From S141-55 sp964422065 (GTDB taxonomy: Bacteria; Hydrothermota; Hydrothermia; WGAB01), in assembly GCA_964422065.1 (NCBI GenBank), contig CAYQZW010000026.1, positions 1 to 18,743 of the forward strand: a DNA stretch of 18,743 nt. The letters run 5' to 3'. The notes below the pieces were generated by a model. The model did no database searches. It was not told the origin of the DNA and worked only from the letters and a program-made list of their open reading frames with translations. The translations under genes were made by a program, and so were the position numbers. Shown here in pieces: positions 7,304 through 14,597 of the stretch; the stretch's first letter is position 1; every line of letters begins with the position of its first letter.

Positions 7304-7319
7304 CCCGGCCCGCCCGCAC
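7284..7319. terminator. Perfect 17-bp GC-rich inverted repeat after rocA (terminator-like, no U-tract)
   Basis: 7284-7300 and 7303-7319 are exact reverse complements around a 2-base centre (or 16 bp with a 4-base TCAA/TTGA loop). It begins 12 bases after the rocA stop. RNA from rocA would fold into a very stable hairpin, but the following bases are GTTCTATAATG, not a run of U, so it is not a classical intrinsic terminator. It may still stop or stabilise the 3' end, and it contains the promoter of the next gene. Confidence 0.6.
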
Positions 7320-7331
7320 ATCCCCGCATCT

Positions 7332-8879
7332 TCACCGATATTTTTCCGACACCGACTTCCCTTGCAGGAAGAGCAACAGGTAGTCACGACCTCCAGCCTT
7401 GGAGTCGGTCCCGGACATGTTGAACCCGCCAAAAGGATGGACATCCACCAATGCACCCGTACATTTCCGGTTGATGTAAAGGTTGCCGACGTGGAACTCG
7501 CGCTTGGCCTTGGCAATCTTCAGAGGGTCCTTGGTAAACACCGATCCGGTGAGCCCGTATTCGGTGTTGTTCGCGATCCGGAGGGCATCGTCAAAGTCTT
7601 TGGCCTTGATGACTGCCAGGACCGGCCCAAAGATCTCCTCTTGCGCAATGCGTGCGTTTTCGTCAACATCTTTGAAGATGGTCGGACGGATGTAATACCC
7701 GTTTCCTTCCGCCTTCTCCCCGCCGGTAACCAGTTTTCCTTCCTCTTTGCCAATCTCAATGTATGAGAGGATCTTCGCTTCGGCTCCGGCGTTGATGACT
7801 GGCCCAACGGGATGATCCTCTTTGGCCGGTCCGATACTGAGGGCCTCGGTCTTGGCTTTGATGGCTTCAATGAAATCGTCATAGATCGGCTCTGTCAGGA
7901 TTAAGCGTGATGCGGCCGAGCATTTCTGGCCCTGGAAGCCGAACGCCGAGGCCACCACAGCCTTTGCGGCATCCTCCAGGTCCGCATCGGCGTCCACGAT
8001 GATCGCGTCTTTCCCACCCATTTCCGCAATGACACGTTTCAGCCACTTCTGGCCGGGCTGAACCTTTGCCGCCAACTCGTAAATGTGAATCCCGACCTCC
8101 TTGGAACCGGTGAACGCAATCATCCGGGTCTTTGGATGCCCGACCAGATAATCGCCGACCGTAGAGCCTGGCCCGGTCACGAGGTTGAGGATTCCCGGGG
8201 GTAGACCCGCCTCCTCCATGAGTTCCACGAATTTGTATCCGATGACGGCGGAATCCGAAGAGGGCTTCAGAACGACCGTGTTCCCAGTGACCAGTGCAGC
8301 CGTTGTCATCCCCAGCATGATGGCCAGAGGGAAGTTCCAAGGGGGGATCACGACGACAGGGCCGAGGGGGATGTAGAAGTACTCGTTCCGTTCCGTGGCG
8401 ATCGGGGTGAGCGGCTGAGGCTGGGCATATCGGATCATTTCCCGGGCATAAAACTCAAGGTAGTCAATCGCCTCCGCTACATCCGCGTCTGCCTCAAGCC
8501 AGTTTTTGCCCACCTCAAAGATCTGCCACGCAGCGAACTCGTGTTTCCGCTGCCGCAAAAGTGTGGCGGCACGGAGGAGGATCGTTGCCCGTTCCTCTGC
8601 AGGGACGTTCTTCCAGTACTCGAACCGCTCCGTGGCCACCTGAATGGCCTGTTCCGCATGGTCTGTATTCGCCTTCTGGAGAATGCCGACGACCTGATCC
8701 TTCTCCGAGGGGTTCATGGACTGGAACTTCTCGTTGCTGTAGATCCGTTCGCCGTTGATGACAAGCGGGTACTCCTGGCCCAGTTGGGCCTCTACCCTCT
8801 CCAGGGCTTCGAGCATCCGTTTCCGGTTCGCCTCCACCGAGAAATCGGTGATGGGCTCATTTTGAAATGGGGTTAACAT
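7332..8879 (-). CDS. rocA: L-glutamate gamma-semialdehyde (1-pyrroline-5-carboxylate) dehydrogenase
   Basis: A 515-residue aldehyde dehydrogenase that oxidises glutamate semialdehyde to glutamate with NAD+, the last step of proline and arginine breakdown. Its length and sequence fit the stand-alone RocA/PruA type of Bacillus and Thermus. The NAD-binding VVIPPWNFPL is at 176-185, FTGSKEVG at 256-263, catalytic E286 in EMGGKD, and nucleophile C320 in GFQGQKCSAASR. The C-terminal N-M-S-G-T-D-S-K-A-G-G stretch that binds the amino-acid substrate is present. The ATG at 8879 has AAGGAGG 8 bases upstream (8888-8894). It lies 51 bases after the DOMON-like gene, and I see no clear promoter in that gap. 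No proline dehydrogenase gene is adjacent, so the first step must be encoded elsewhere. A palindrome follows the stop codon. Confidence 0.95.
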   Translation of the reverse strand: MLTPFQNEPITDFSVEANRKRMLEALERVEAQLGQEYPLVINGERIYSNEKFQSMNPSEKDQVVGILQKANTDHAEQAIQVATERFEYWKNVPAEERATILLRAATLLRQRKHEFAAWQIFEVGKNWLEADADVAEAIDYLEFYAREMIRYAQPQPLTPIATERNEYFYIPLGPVVVIPPWNFPLAIMLGMTTAALVTGNTVVLKPSSDSAVIGYKFVELMEEAGLPPGILNLVTGPGSTVGDYLVGHPKTRMIAFTGSKEVGIHIYELAAKVQPGQKWLKRVIAEMGGKDAIIVDADADLEDAAKAVVASAFGFQGQKCSAASRLILTEPIYDDFIEAIKAKTEALSIGPAKEDHPVGPVINAGAEAKILSYIEIGKEEGKLVTGGEKAEGNGYYIRPTIFKDVDENARIAQEEIFGPVLAVIKAKDFDDALRIANNTEYGLTGSVFTKDPLKIAKAKREFHVGNLYINRKCTGALVDVHPFGGFNMSGTDSKAGGRDYLLLFLQGKSVSEKYR

Positions 8880-8930
8880 CTCGCTTGCCTCCTTCTTTTT
8901 GTGATGGTTTTGATGAAGCCTTCTCGGGGG

Positions 8931-9914
8931 TCACCGGACCACGGCAAACGTCCGGCGGTCCCGAACTACACCATTCAACAAGACCTGCAAAATGTAAATG
9001 CCTGTGGGCCAATCCGGCTGCGTCCAGGCCAGGGTTTGTGCCTCCTGACCCGGAAAATCCGGGTATCGTTCGGCATAAACCCGGACGCCCTCATCGTTAA
9101 AAATCTCCACCAGAACATCCGCGCTCTGAGTAATCTCCAGGTTCAACTGGACCTCATCCCCAGGGCGGAAAACCCGCCGGTTGAGAGAAAGGTGAACAAA
9201 CCGGAGAGGCCGGTGTTCATAAGTGACCACTTCGGTGAGGGAGACGAGACTTTGCCCTGAATCCGGGACACCGTCCTGGTCGGCATCGACCGTCACCTTG
9301 AGGTAGGTATTGATGAGGCCGGTTCCGCCGAACCCCAAAAGGGCATTGTCCGGCATGCTTTCGCCCCCAGACGCATGGTCTCCGCCGGCGATCAATCCCA
9401 CCAGATGAAGGGTTGCACCGGTTGGAAAGCCGTGGGGATAGATCTCGGTCCACGGGATGCCCGCCTCAAAGATCCCCCGCTGACCGGAATATCCTGTGTT
9501 CGCAAGTTCCGCATTTCCGATGGGCTCTGTGTGCTGGGAATCTAAGATCCGGCGTGCGCCCCCGGTGTTGAGGTCGCCGTTCCATAGAGCCAAAATGTGG
9601 CTCATTCTCGGGCCGTTGAACTGGAAGTTCCTTGGATACCAGTCCAGGTTGTTGATGTTCCGGACACCTTCCTCCCCATTCCCGATCAACAGGAGGACGG
9701 CGTTATTCTGGACCACATAATCTACCGCCACATAGAGGTACTCGGCATCCCAGGTCAGGTAGAGCCCAAAGAGTTCGTTATTGGACCCCCAGAAGGAGTC
9801 ATCAGAGGGATCCGTCAGGACGTGCTCGTCTTCGGTGTATTCGTCTACCTCACCATCTACCGCGACGGTGTGGTAAGGAGAAGCCATAAGCCAGAGCACG
9901 AGGAGGGGGATCAT
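8931..9914 (-). CDS. Secreted protein with DOMON/CBM9-like domain and C-terminal FlgD-like domain
   Basis: A 327-residue protein with a short signal peptide (MIPLLVLWLMASPYHT). Residues about 17-210 form a beta-rich domain beginning DGEVDEY with L-T-W-D-x-E-Y-L-Y-V-A-V-D (53-65), the pattern of DOMON/CBM9-like sugar- or haem-binding modules. D210-x-D-x-D-G-x-x-D218 resembles a calcium-binding loop between domains. Residues about 240-327 look like the FlgD-type immunoglobulin fold that often ends secreted proteins of FCB bacteria: LSLNRRVFRPGDEV early, then W-P-T-G-I-Y-I-L-Q-V and a final R-R-T-F-A-V-V-R. Such C-termini can be type IX-like sorting signals or simple repeats. Its ATG overlaps the stop of the solute-binding protein by 4 bases (ATGA), so the two are translationally coupled and may act together. 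Ligand and function are unknown. Confidence 0.75.
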   Translation of the reverse strand: MIPLLVLWLMASPYHTVAVDGEVDEYTEDEHVLTDPSDDSFWGSNNELFGLYLTWDAEYLYVAVDYVVQNNAVLLLIGNGEEGVRNINNLDWYPRNFQFNGPRMSHILALWNGDLNTGGARRILDSQHTEPIGNAELANTGYSGQRGIFEAGIPWTEIYPHGFPTGATLHLVGLIAGGDHASGGESMPDNALLGFGGTGLINTYLKVTVDADQDGVPDSGQSLVSLTEVVTYEHRPLRFVHLSLNRRVFRPGDEVQLNLEITQSADVLVEIFNDEGVRVYAERYPDFPGQEAQTLAWTQPDWPTGIYILQVLLNGVVRDRRTFAVVR

Positions 9915-11158
9915 GGGCGGTTTGTGGCGCGTAGAATCTCTTGTTCAATCCGGCGGTCAGCGTCCAACATCGCTTGTTCTGGGGTCTTTTTGCCTTGGAG
10001 TGCGAGTTCCATCTCAGCATTGGTCAGGAGTTCGATCTGGGAGTAGAAGGGAATGGCAGGCCGTGCGATGGCCGTTTCCATTGCACGCATGAGCAGGGGA
10101 AGGTAGGGGTGGCGTGTGGTGTCAACCTTCGGGAGCGCCTTCCGGTTGAGCGGGATTTGTCCCAGTTCGTTGGCCCAAAACGCCTGGATCTCCGGAGAAA
10201 GAAGGAATTTCAAAAAGGAGAGCGCCAAGGCCTTCCGTTTGGGGTTTAAGATGACCATGTTGGTGCCGCCGATGGTCGTGTGGGAACCCGCAGGGCCAGC
10301 GGGCACCAGGGCGAGTCCAAAATCAATGCCGGCGGTCTCCAAGGATTTCAAAGCCCAGGGACCCGAGAAGATCATGGCGTACTTGCCGTTCCGGAAACCG
10401 ACATCTGGGGGGATCGCTCCAGATTTCCAGGCACCTGCCTCAATTTTGTACTTCCGGTAAAGGTCCACCTTCAATCGGAAGGCCTTCAAGGCCGCAGGCT
10501 CGTCGAACAGGCAGGAACGCAGGTCCTTGGACAAAAAGCCTGCCCCGAAAGAGTAGAGGAAGGGAAAGGTCCACCATAGGGAGTTTCGCATGCCGAACGC
10601 GTAAATCCCCTGGTCGGGGTGGGTGAGTTTTTTCCCGATCTCAATGAATTCGTCCCAGGTTTTGGGAGGGGCAGGAACTCCGTATTTTTTGAAGAGGTCT
10701 TTACGATACAGCAGGATCACACAGGTGGCCTGGTCAGGCAAGCCAAAGAGGGTATCGTGAATGAGGTTGGAGGCCAGAGGGGCAGGCAAAAGTTGGTTGG
10801 CGAGATCCCCCAATTCCTCGGGGAAGATGGGGACCACCGCCTTTTTGGATGCCAGGACTGCAGTGAAGGCGTTGTCGACTCGCGCTAAGTCGGGGGGCAT
10901 CCCCGCCGCAATGGCGGTCAGAAGTTTCTGCTCCATCCCCTGAAAGGGGATCCGTTGGACTTTGATGGAAACCCCGGGATGCGTTGCCTGGAACCGTTGG
11001 ACCACCTGCATAAAGGCGGCATGTTCTTCGTCGTTGTACGTCTCCCAGATCGTCAAAGAGGAGGAGGAAGACGTTGAAGACGAGCATGCCGGGCCTAAAA
11101 GCACCAGCCCCAGGAGACTCAGGAGCCCGGCCCAACGGTAAAGGTCCCTCCCTCTCAT
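9911..11158 (-). CDS. Extracellular solute-binding lipoprotein (family 1, sugar-type ABC binding protein)
   Basis: A 415-residue periplasmic binding protein. The N-terminus is a lipoprotein signal (basic start, hydrophobic core, LLGPAC with C25), followed by a serine-rich linker (26-34). The mature part has L-T-I-W-E-T-Y-N-D-E, then H-P-G-V-S-I-K-V-Q-R and G-x-P-P-D-L-A-R (86-93), and later the segment FRNGKYAMIFSGPWAL, all typical of maltose/oligosaccharide-type family 1 proteins. No permease or ATPase genes are adjacent, so it is an orphan; it might use a distant transporter or sense a ligand. There is no twin-arginine motif, so it is a Sec substrate despite following tatA by 14 bases. Ribosome-binding site is weak. 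It overlaps the DOMON-like gene by 4 bases. Confidence 0.88.
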   Translation of the reverse strand: MRGRDLYRWAGLLSLLGLVLLGPACSSSTSSSSSLTIWETYNDEEHAAFMQVVQRFQATHPGVSIKVQRIPFQGMEQKLLTAIAAGMPPDLARVDNAFTAVLASKKAVVPIFPEELGDLANQLLPAPLASNLIHDTLFGLPDQATCVILLYRKDLFKKYGVPAPPKTWDEFIEIGKKLTHPDQGIYAFGMRNSLWWTFPFLYSFGAGFLSKDLRSCLFDEPAALKAFRLKVDLYRKYKIEAGAWKSGAIPPDVGFRNGKYAMIFSGPWALKSLETAGIDFGLALVPAGPAGSHTTIGGTNMVILNPKRKALALSFLKFLLSPEIQAFWANELGQIPLNRKALPKVDTTRHPYLPLLMRAMETAIARPAIPFYSQIELLTNAEMELALQGKKTPEQAMLDADRRIEQEILRATNRP

Positions 11159-11172
11159 CGCTGATGGCCCTT

Positions 11173-11358
11173 TCAGGATTCTTGCGATGGGGAAGAAGAG
11201 GTCTGTTGCTCCTCTTGATTTTCCGCCTCTTTGGCGGCTTTGCGGAATTCTCGGATGGCTTCACCCATCCCACGCGCCAGGTCCGGGAGTTTCCGCGCCC
11301 CAAAGAGGAGGACAATGATCAAAAAGATCAGTAGAAGTTCTTGAAACCCGATGCCCAT
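11173..11358 (-). CDS. tatA: Twin-arginine translocase subunit TatA
   Basis: A 61-residue TatA/E protein forming the protein-conducting part of the Tat system. One N-terminal membrane helix (about 5-19) is followed by the hinge F-G-A-R-K-L-P (19-25), an amphipathic helix with LARGMGEAIREFRKAAKE (27-44), and a short polar tail rich in Q, E and S. A GGGGAGG site immediately upstream overlaps the end of tatC, and 3 bases separate the genes. The solute-binding lipoprotein gene starts 14 bases after its stop. No tatB is present nearby, so this may be a minimal TatAC system with a bifunctional TatA. Confidence 0.96.
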   Translation of the reverse strand: MGIGFQELLLIFLIIVLLFGARKLPDLARGMGEAIREFRKAAKEAENQEEQQTSSSPSQES

Positions 11359-11361
11359 GGT

Positions 11362-12144
11362 TTACCTCCCCTTTTTCGCGACAAATTTGGACGCAAAGAG
11401 TCCGAGTTCAAAAAGAATTATAAGGGGTACGGCCAACAGGGTTTGGGTCACAAAGTCGACCGAAGGGGTGATGATGGCGGCAATCACAAAGACCCCGACA
11501 ATCACCTCTCGCCGATATTTCCGCAGGGTGTCCGGGTCGATCAAGCCAATCTGGGTCAGGAACACCATGATGACCGGGAATTGGAAGAGCCCGCCAAAGG
11601 CGAGGAGGAGAATCAGCACGAAATTGATATAGCCGGATGCGTTAAAAAGGCCCTCCATAGTGCTGCCCCCGAAACTCAGCAGAACTTTCACGCCGATGGG
11701 CAACGCCAGGAAAAGGGCAAAGGCCGCACCGATGTAAAAGAGAATCAATGCGGTCAGGAGAATTGGACGGGCTGCCCGCTTCTCTTTGTCCGTTAAACCC
11801 GGCGAGACAAACCGCCAGAGTTCGTAAAACGCATACGGAAGAATGAAGATAAGGGAAGCCACCAATGCGACCTTCAGTCGAACCAAGAATGCCTCGGGCG
11901 GTGAGAAGAAATAGAGTTTCCCCACAGGCTTGATGATGACCTGGAGGAGTCGGTCACTGAGCAGGTACCCCCCGATCGCGCCCAACCCCAAGACGATAAA
12001 GATCCGAATAAAGCGGCTGCGCAGTTCCTCGAGATGGTCTAAGAATGACATTTCCTGATCTTCTGGAACGGATCCAGTGTCTCCGTTCGGTGGAGTAGAC
12101 ACCGATTGAGGTTCTTCTTGTGGGGTCTCTGGGTCCGGGATCAT
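11362..12144 (-). CDS. tatC: Twin-arginine translocase subunit TatC
   Basis: A 260-residue inner-membrane protein, the receptor for twin-arginine signal peptides, with six hydrophobic helices. The hallmark F-L-D-H-L-E-E-L-R-S-R is at residues 34-44 and F-x-x-P-x-x-x-Y-x-x-W-x-F-V-S-P-G-L follows in the first periplasmic region. Before it lies a 31-residue acidic, proline-rich extension that most TatC proteins lack. The ATG at 12144 overlaps the LolA-like stop (ATGA) and has GGAG 11 bases upstream; an alternative start at M32 (12051), just before the hallmark, cannot be excluded. tatA follows after 3 bases. Gene order tatC-tatA is the reverse of the common tatABC order. Confidence 0.96.
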   Translation of the reverse strand: MIPDPETPQEEPQSVSTPPNGDTGSVPEDQEMSFLDHLEELRSRFIRIFIVLGLGAIGGYLLSDRLLQVIIKPVGKLYFFSPPEAFLVRLKVALVASLIFILPYAFYELWRFVSPGLTDKEKRAARPILLTALILFYIGAAFALFLALPIGVKVLLSFGGSTMEGLFNASGYINFVLILLLAFGGLFQFPVIMVFLTQIGLIDPDTLRKYRREVIVGVFVIAAIITPSVDFVTQTLLAVPLIILFELGLFASKFVAKKGR

Positions 12145-12695
12145 GGCTTACGATGCTCCGGGGATGGAGGGATCCGGAAAAGAGAGTCGGGGAAAACTTC
12201 CCCAGTTTGCCATCGTGTGAAGGTAAAGAACAGGGTTTGTGTCGGGAAGTAAAGGATGAGGGTATCTGGGAGCCCCTGAGGCCCGGGTTGGTAAGCAAAA
12301 GAGTCGATACCCACCTCTGGGGCTTTCGGGACGCCGATCCATAACGATCCACGTGGGTGAAGCACAAAGAGGCTGTCGATATGCCAAAGCCAGGAGAGGT
12401 CTGCCGGGTATTGCCCCATGGTCATCTGCTTTCCGGTCTGCAGGTTCCAGAGGATGACCTGACCGTGTTGACCCAGGAGGACGTAGGGTGGGGCGTCCAT
12501 GCGAAAATCCGCGGGTTTCCGGAGCCAGATTCGGCCCTCGAAGGTGTCTGTGCTTGTCGGGGTTTGGACGATCTCGACCATGGTGGCTGTTGCGCTTTCG
12601 ATCTGTTGGAGGGCAGGTTGCCACGGAGGGGTCCTCCCCGGTGTGGAGGCCTGGGAGAGGAGCCACCCCAGGGCAACGCTTTGCATCCAGGTCAT
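12141..12695 (-). CDS. LolA-like periplasmic outer-membrane lipoprotein carrier
   Basis: A 184-residue exported protein with a signal peptide-like N-terminus (MTWMQSVALGWLLSQAS). The pattern F-E-G-R-I-W-L-R-K-P-A-D-F-R-M-D (52-67), then a short strand, G-Q-V-I-L-W-N-L-Q-T-G-K-Q (83-95), matches the start of the LolA fold, where the family shows G-x-x-W-x-x-x-P-x-x-F-R and D-G-x-x-x-W-x-Y. LolA shuttles lipoproteins from LolCDE to the outer membrane. The rest diverges, so it could be another LolA/LolB-fold protein. It starts 8 bases after the sucD stop with no Shine-Dalgarno site (likely coupled) and overlaps tatC by 4 bases. Being next to tatCA is consistent with an envelope-export cluster. 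Confidence 0.72.
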   Translation of the reverse strand: MTWMQSVALGWLLSQASTPGRTPPWQPALQQIESATATMVEIVQTPTSTDTFEGRIWLRKPADFRMDAPPYVLLGQHGQVILWNLQTGKQMTMGQYPADLSWLWHIDSLFVLHPRGSLWIGVPKAPEVGIDSFAYQPGPQGLPDTLILYFPTQTLFFTFTRWQTGEVFPDSLFRIPPSPEHRKP

Positions 12696-12703
12696 TGACA
12701 GCG

Positions 12704-13573
12704 TCAGAGTTTGGCCGCCATAAGGTCGGCAACTTCTTCGGGGATCGAGGCGACAGGAACCCCAGCGGCTTCAAAGGCTGCGATCTTTTCTGCGGCGGTT
12801 CCTGTGCCGCCGGAGATGATGGCTCCGGCATGGCCCATGCGCTTCTCTGGTGGGGCCGTCCGACCCGCAACAAAGGCCACAACAGGCTTCGGGAATTCGG
12901 ATCGGATGTACTCCGCAGCCTCTTGCTCGTCGGTTCCCCCGATCTCTCCAATGATGACTACACCCTGAGTCTGGGGATCGTTCTTGAAGAGTTCTAAGAG
13001 GTCAATGTACCGACTTCCAATGATCGGGTCACCCCCGATCCCGATGGCAGTAGACTGTCCCAGTCCTTTTGCGGTGAGATGACTCACAATTTCGTAGGTG
13101 AGGGTCCCGGAACGGGAGATGACCCCGATCGGGCCAGGGGTAAAAATCTGGCCAGGCAAGATCCCGACTTTGGCCTCTCCGGGTGTGATGACTCCAGGAC
13201 AGTTCGGGCCAATCAGCCGGGTGGTCCCTTTTTGCTTAAGATATTGCATGACCCGCATCATGTCGTGGACCGGGATACCTTCCGTGATGGTGACGACGAG
13301 TTCAATCCCGGCGTCGGCGGCTTCCATGATTGCGTCCGCTGCGAAACGCGCCGGGACAAAGATGACCGAGGTATTGGCACCGGTTTTCTCGACCGCTTCT
13401 CGGACCGTATCAAACACGGGCACACCATGAACTTCTTGTCCCCCTTTGCCCGGCGTGACACCTGCCACGACCTTGGTCCCGTACTCCAGCATCAATTGGG
13501 TGTGGAATGATCCGTCCCTCCCGGTAATGCCTTGAACGACAAGCCGTGTGTCTTTACCCACGAGAATGCCCAT
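12704..13573 (-). CDS. sucD: Succinyl-CoA ligase (ADP/GDP-forming) subunit alpha
   Basis: A 289-residue subunit that binds CoA and carries the phosphohistidine in the TCA-cycle step succinyl-CoA to succinate with ATP/GTP formation. V-Q-G-I-T-G-R-D-G (13-21) is the CoA-binding start, IGPNCPGVITP (121-131) and G-I-G-G-D-P (178-183) are conserved, and the active-site histidine is H248 in G-H-A-G-A-I. The frame extends nine codons upstream, but the ATG at 13573 has GGAGG 8 bases before it (13582-13586) and matches the family N-terminus MGILV. The beta-subunit gene sucC, normally adjacent, is not in the window. The 89-base gap to lipA contains a TAAAAT box (13620-13625) without a good -35, so a separate promoter is possible but weakly supported. 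Confidence 0.96.
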   Translation of the reverse strand: MGILVGKDTRLVVQGITGRDGSFHTQLMLEYGTKVVAGVTPGKGGQEVHGVPVFDTVREAVEKTGANTSVIFVPARFAADAIMEAADAGIELVVTITEGIPVHDMMRVMQYLKQKGTTRLIGPNCPGVITPGEAKVGILPGQIFTPGPIGVISRSGTLTYEIVSHLTAKGLGQSTAIGIGGDPIIGSRYIDLLELFKNDPQTQGVVIIGEIGGTDEQEAAEYIRSEFPKPVVAFVAGRTAPPEKRMGHAGAIISGGTGTAAEKIAAFEAAGVPVASIPEEVADLMAAKL

Positions 13574-13662
13574 TGGATCTGCCTCCTTCCTTTTCTCCAC
13601 GAAAACCTACCAAACGCTAATTTTACGGCAAGGAGGAGCCTTACGCCTCGGAATGGTTTGAA

Positions 13663-14586
13663 TCAGGATTCTGCGTCTTTCTGGATATCCAGGGCAATCA
13701 GGGATTCCCAAGCCCGATAGGAACTCCGGACCAAGGGACCTGCAGCCACAAAACGGAATCCCCTTTTCCGTGCCTCTTCTTGATAAAATCGGAACTTTTC
13801 TGGAGTGACCCATTCCCTGACCGGCAGATGACGCGCCGTGGGCTGAAGGTATTGGCCGATCGTTAAGATCTCCACCCCCACGGATCGGAGGTCATCCATG
13901 GTTTGCAAGACCTCCTCTTCGGTTTCTCCCAGCCCCACCATGAGGCCAGACTTGGAACGGATCTTCGGGTTGAACCTTTTGATGTGTTCCAGGACCCTCA
14001 GGGTCTGGTCATAGGACGCACGAGGGTCCCGAACTGTGGGGGTGAGACGTCGTACCGTCTCGATGTTGGTGCCCAGAACTTCTGGCTGTGCGTCTGTCAC
14101 GATCTTCAACGCGTCCAGGTCTCCCTGGAAGTCGGGGATCAGGCCTTCCACCACAGTTTGGGGAGAGAGTTCGTGGATGCGTCGGATGGTCTCCGCGAAG
14201 ATGGAGGCGCCACCGTCAGGCAAATCATCACGGTCGACCGAGGTGATCACCACATACCGGAGTTTCAAGGCAGAGATCGCAAGGGCTACCCGGAGGGGTT
14301 CCCCCCGGTCTACATGGCCACGGGGGTTTCCGGTCTTGACCGCACAGAACTTACAGGCGCGGGTACACGTATCGCCTAAAATCATCACCGTTGCCGTCCC
14401 TGCTGCCCAACACTCTCCTACATTGGGACAAAGGGCTTCCTCGCAAACCGTATGGAGTTTCAAAGTCTTGATGAGGTGCTTCACCCGCTCATAGGTCTCT
14501 CCCGTTGGGAGGGGAACCTTGAGCCACTCTGGCTTTCTTCGTCCCCTTACCTTGGCCCGGTCTTCTTCTCGCACAATTGGCCGCAT
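13663..14586 (-). CDS. lipA: Lipoyl synthase (radical SAM)
   Basis: A 307-residue enzyme that inserts two sulfurs into protein-bound octanoyl groups to make lipoyl cofactors for 2-oxoacid dehydrogenases and glycine cleavage. The sacrificial auxiliary cluster cysteines are C48-x4-C53-x5-C59 and the radical SAM cysteines C74-x3-C78-x2-C81. The C-terminal R-S-S-Y motif (287-290), whose serine binds the auxiliary cluster, is present. It begins 11 bases after uvrD; TAAGGAG combines the uvrD stop with the ribosome-binding site. lipB is not nearby. Proximity to mrp, an Fe-S carrier, and sucD makes metabolic sense because LipA carries two 4Fe-4S clusters. Confidence 0.97.
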   Translation of the reverse strand: MRPIVREEDRAKVRGRRKPEWLKVPLPTGETYERVKHLIKTLKLHTVCEEALCPNVGECWAAGTATVMILGDTCTRACKFCAVKTGNPRGHVDRGEPLRVALAISALKLRYVVITSVDRDDLPDGGASIFAETIRRIHELSPQTVVEGLIPDFQGDLDALKIVTDAQPEVLGTNIETVRRLTPTVRDPRASYDQTLRVLEHIKRFNPKIRSKSGLMVGLGETEEEVLQTMDDLRSVGVEILTIGQYLQPTARHLPVREWVTPEKFRFYQEEARKRGFRFVAAGPLVRSSYRAWESLIALDIQKDAES

Positions 14587-14597
14587 GGACTCGCTCC

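Noticed and set aside
7268..7516. An 83-codon upstream extension of the PorV-like gene
   Set aside because: It overlaps the end of rocA, passes through the palindrome, and the ATG at 7267 starts a clean signal peptide with a promoter just before it.
11084..11158. Possible twin-arginine signal on the solute-binding protein because it follows tatA
   Set aside because: The N-terminus has no R-R pair; it is a Sec-type lipoprotein signal ending in C25.
12148..12951. A 267-codon open frame on the minus strand
   Set aside because: It spans the end of sucD and most of the LolA-like gene in another frame, with low-complexity Pro/Arg/Ser-rich composition.
13620..13648. Promoter in front of sucD based on TAAAAT
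   Set aside because: No acceptable -35 box at 16-18 bases; left as a remark only.
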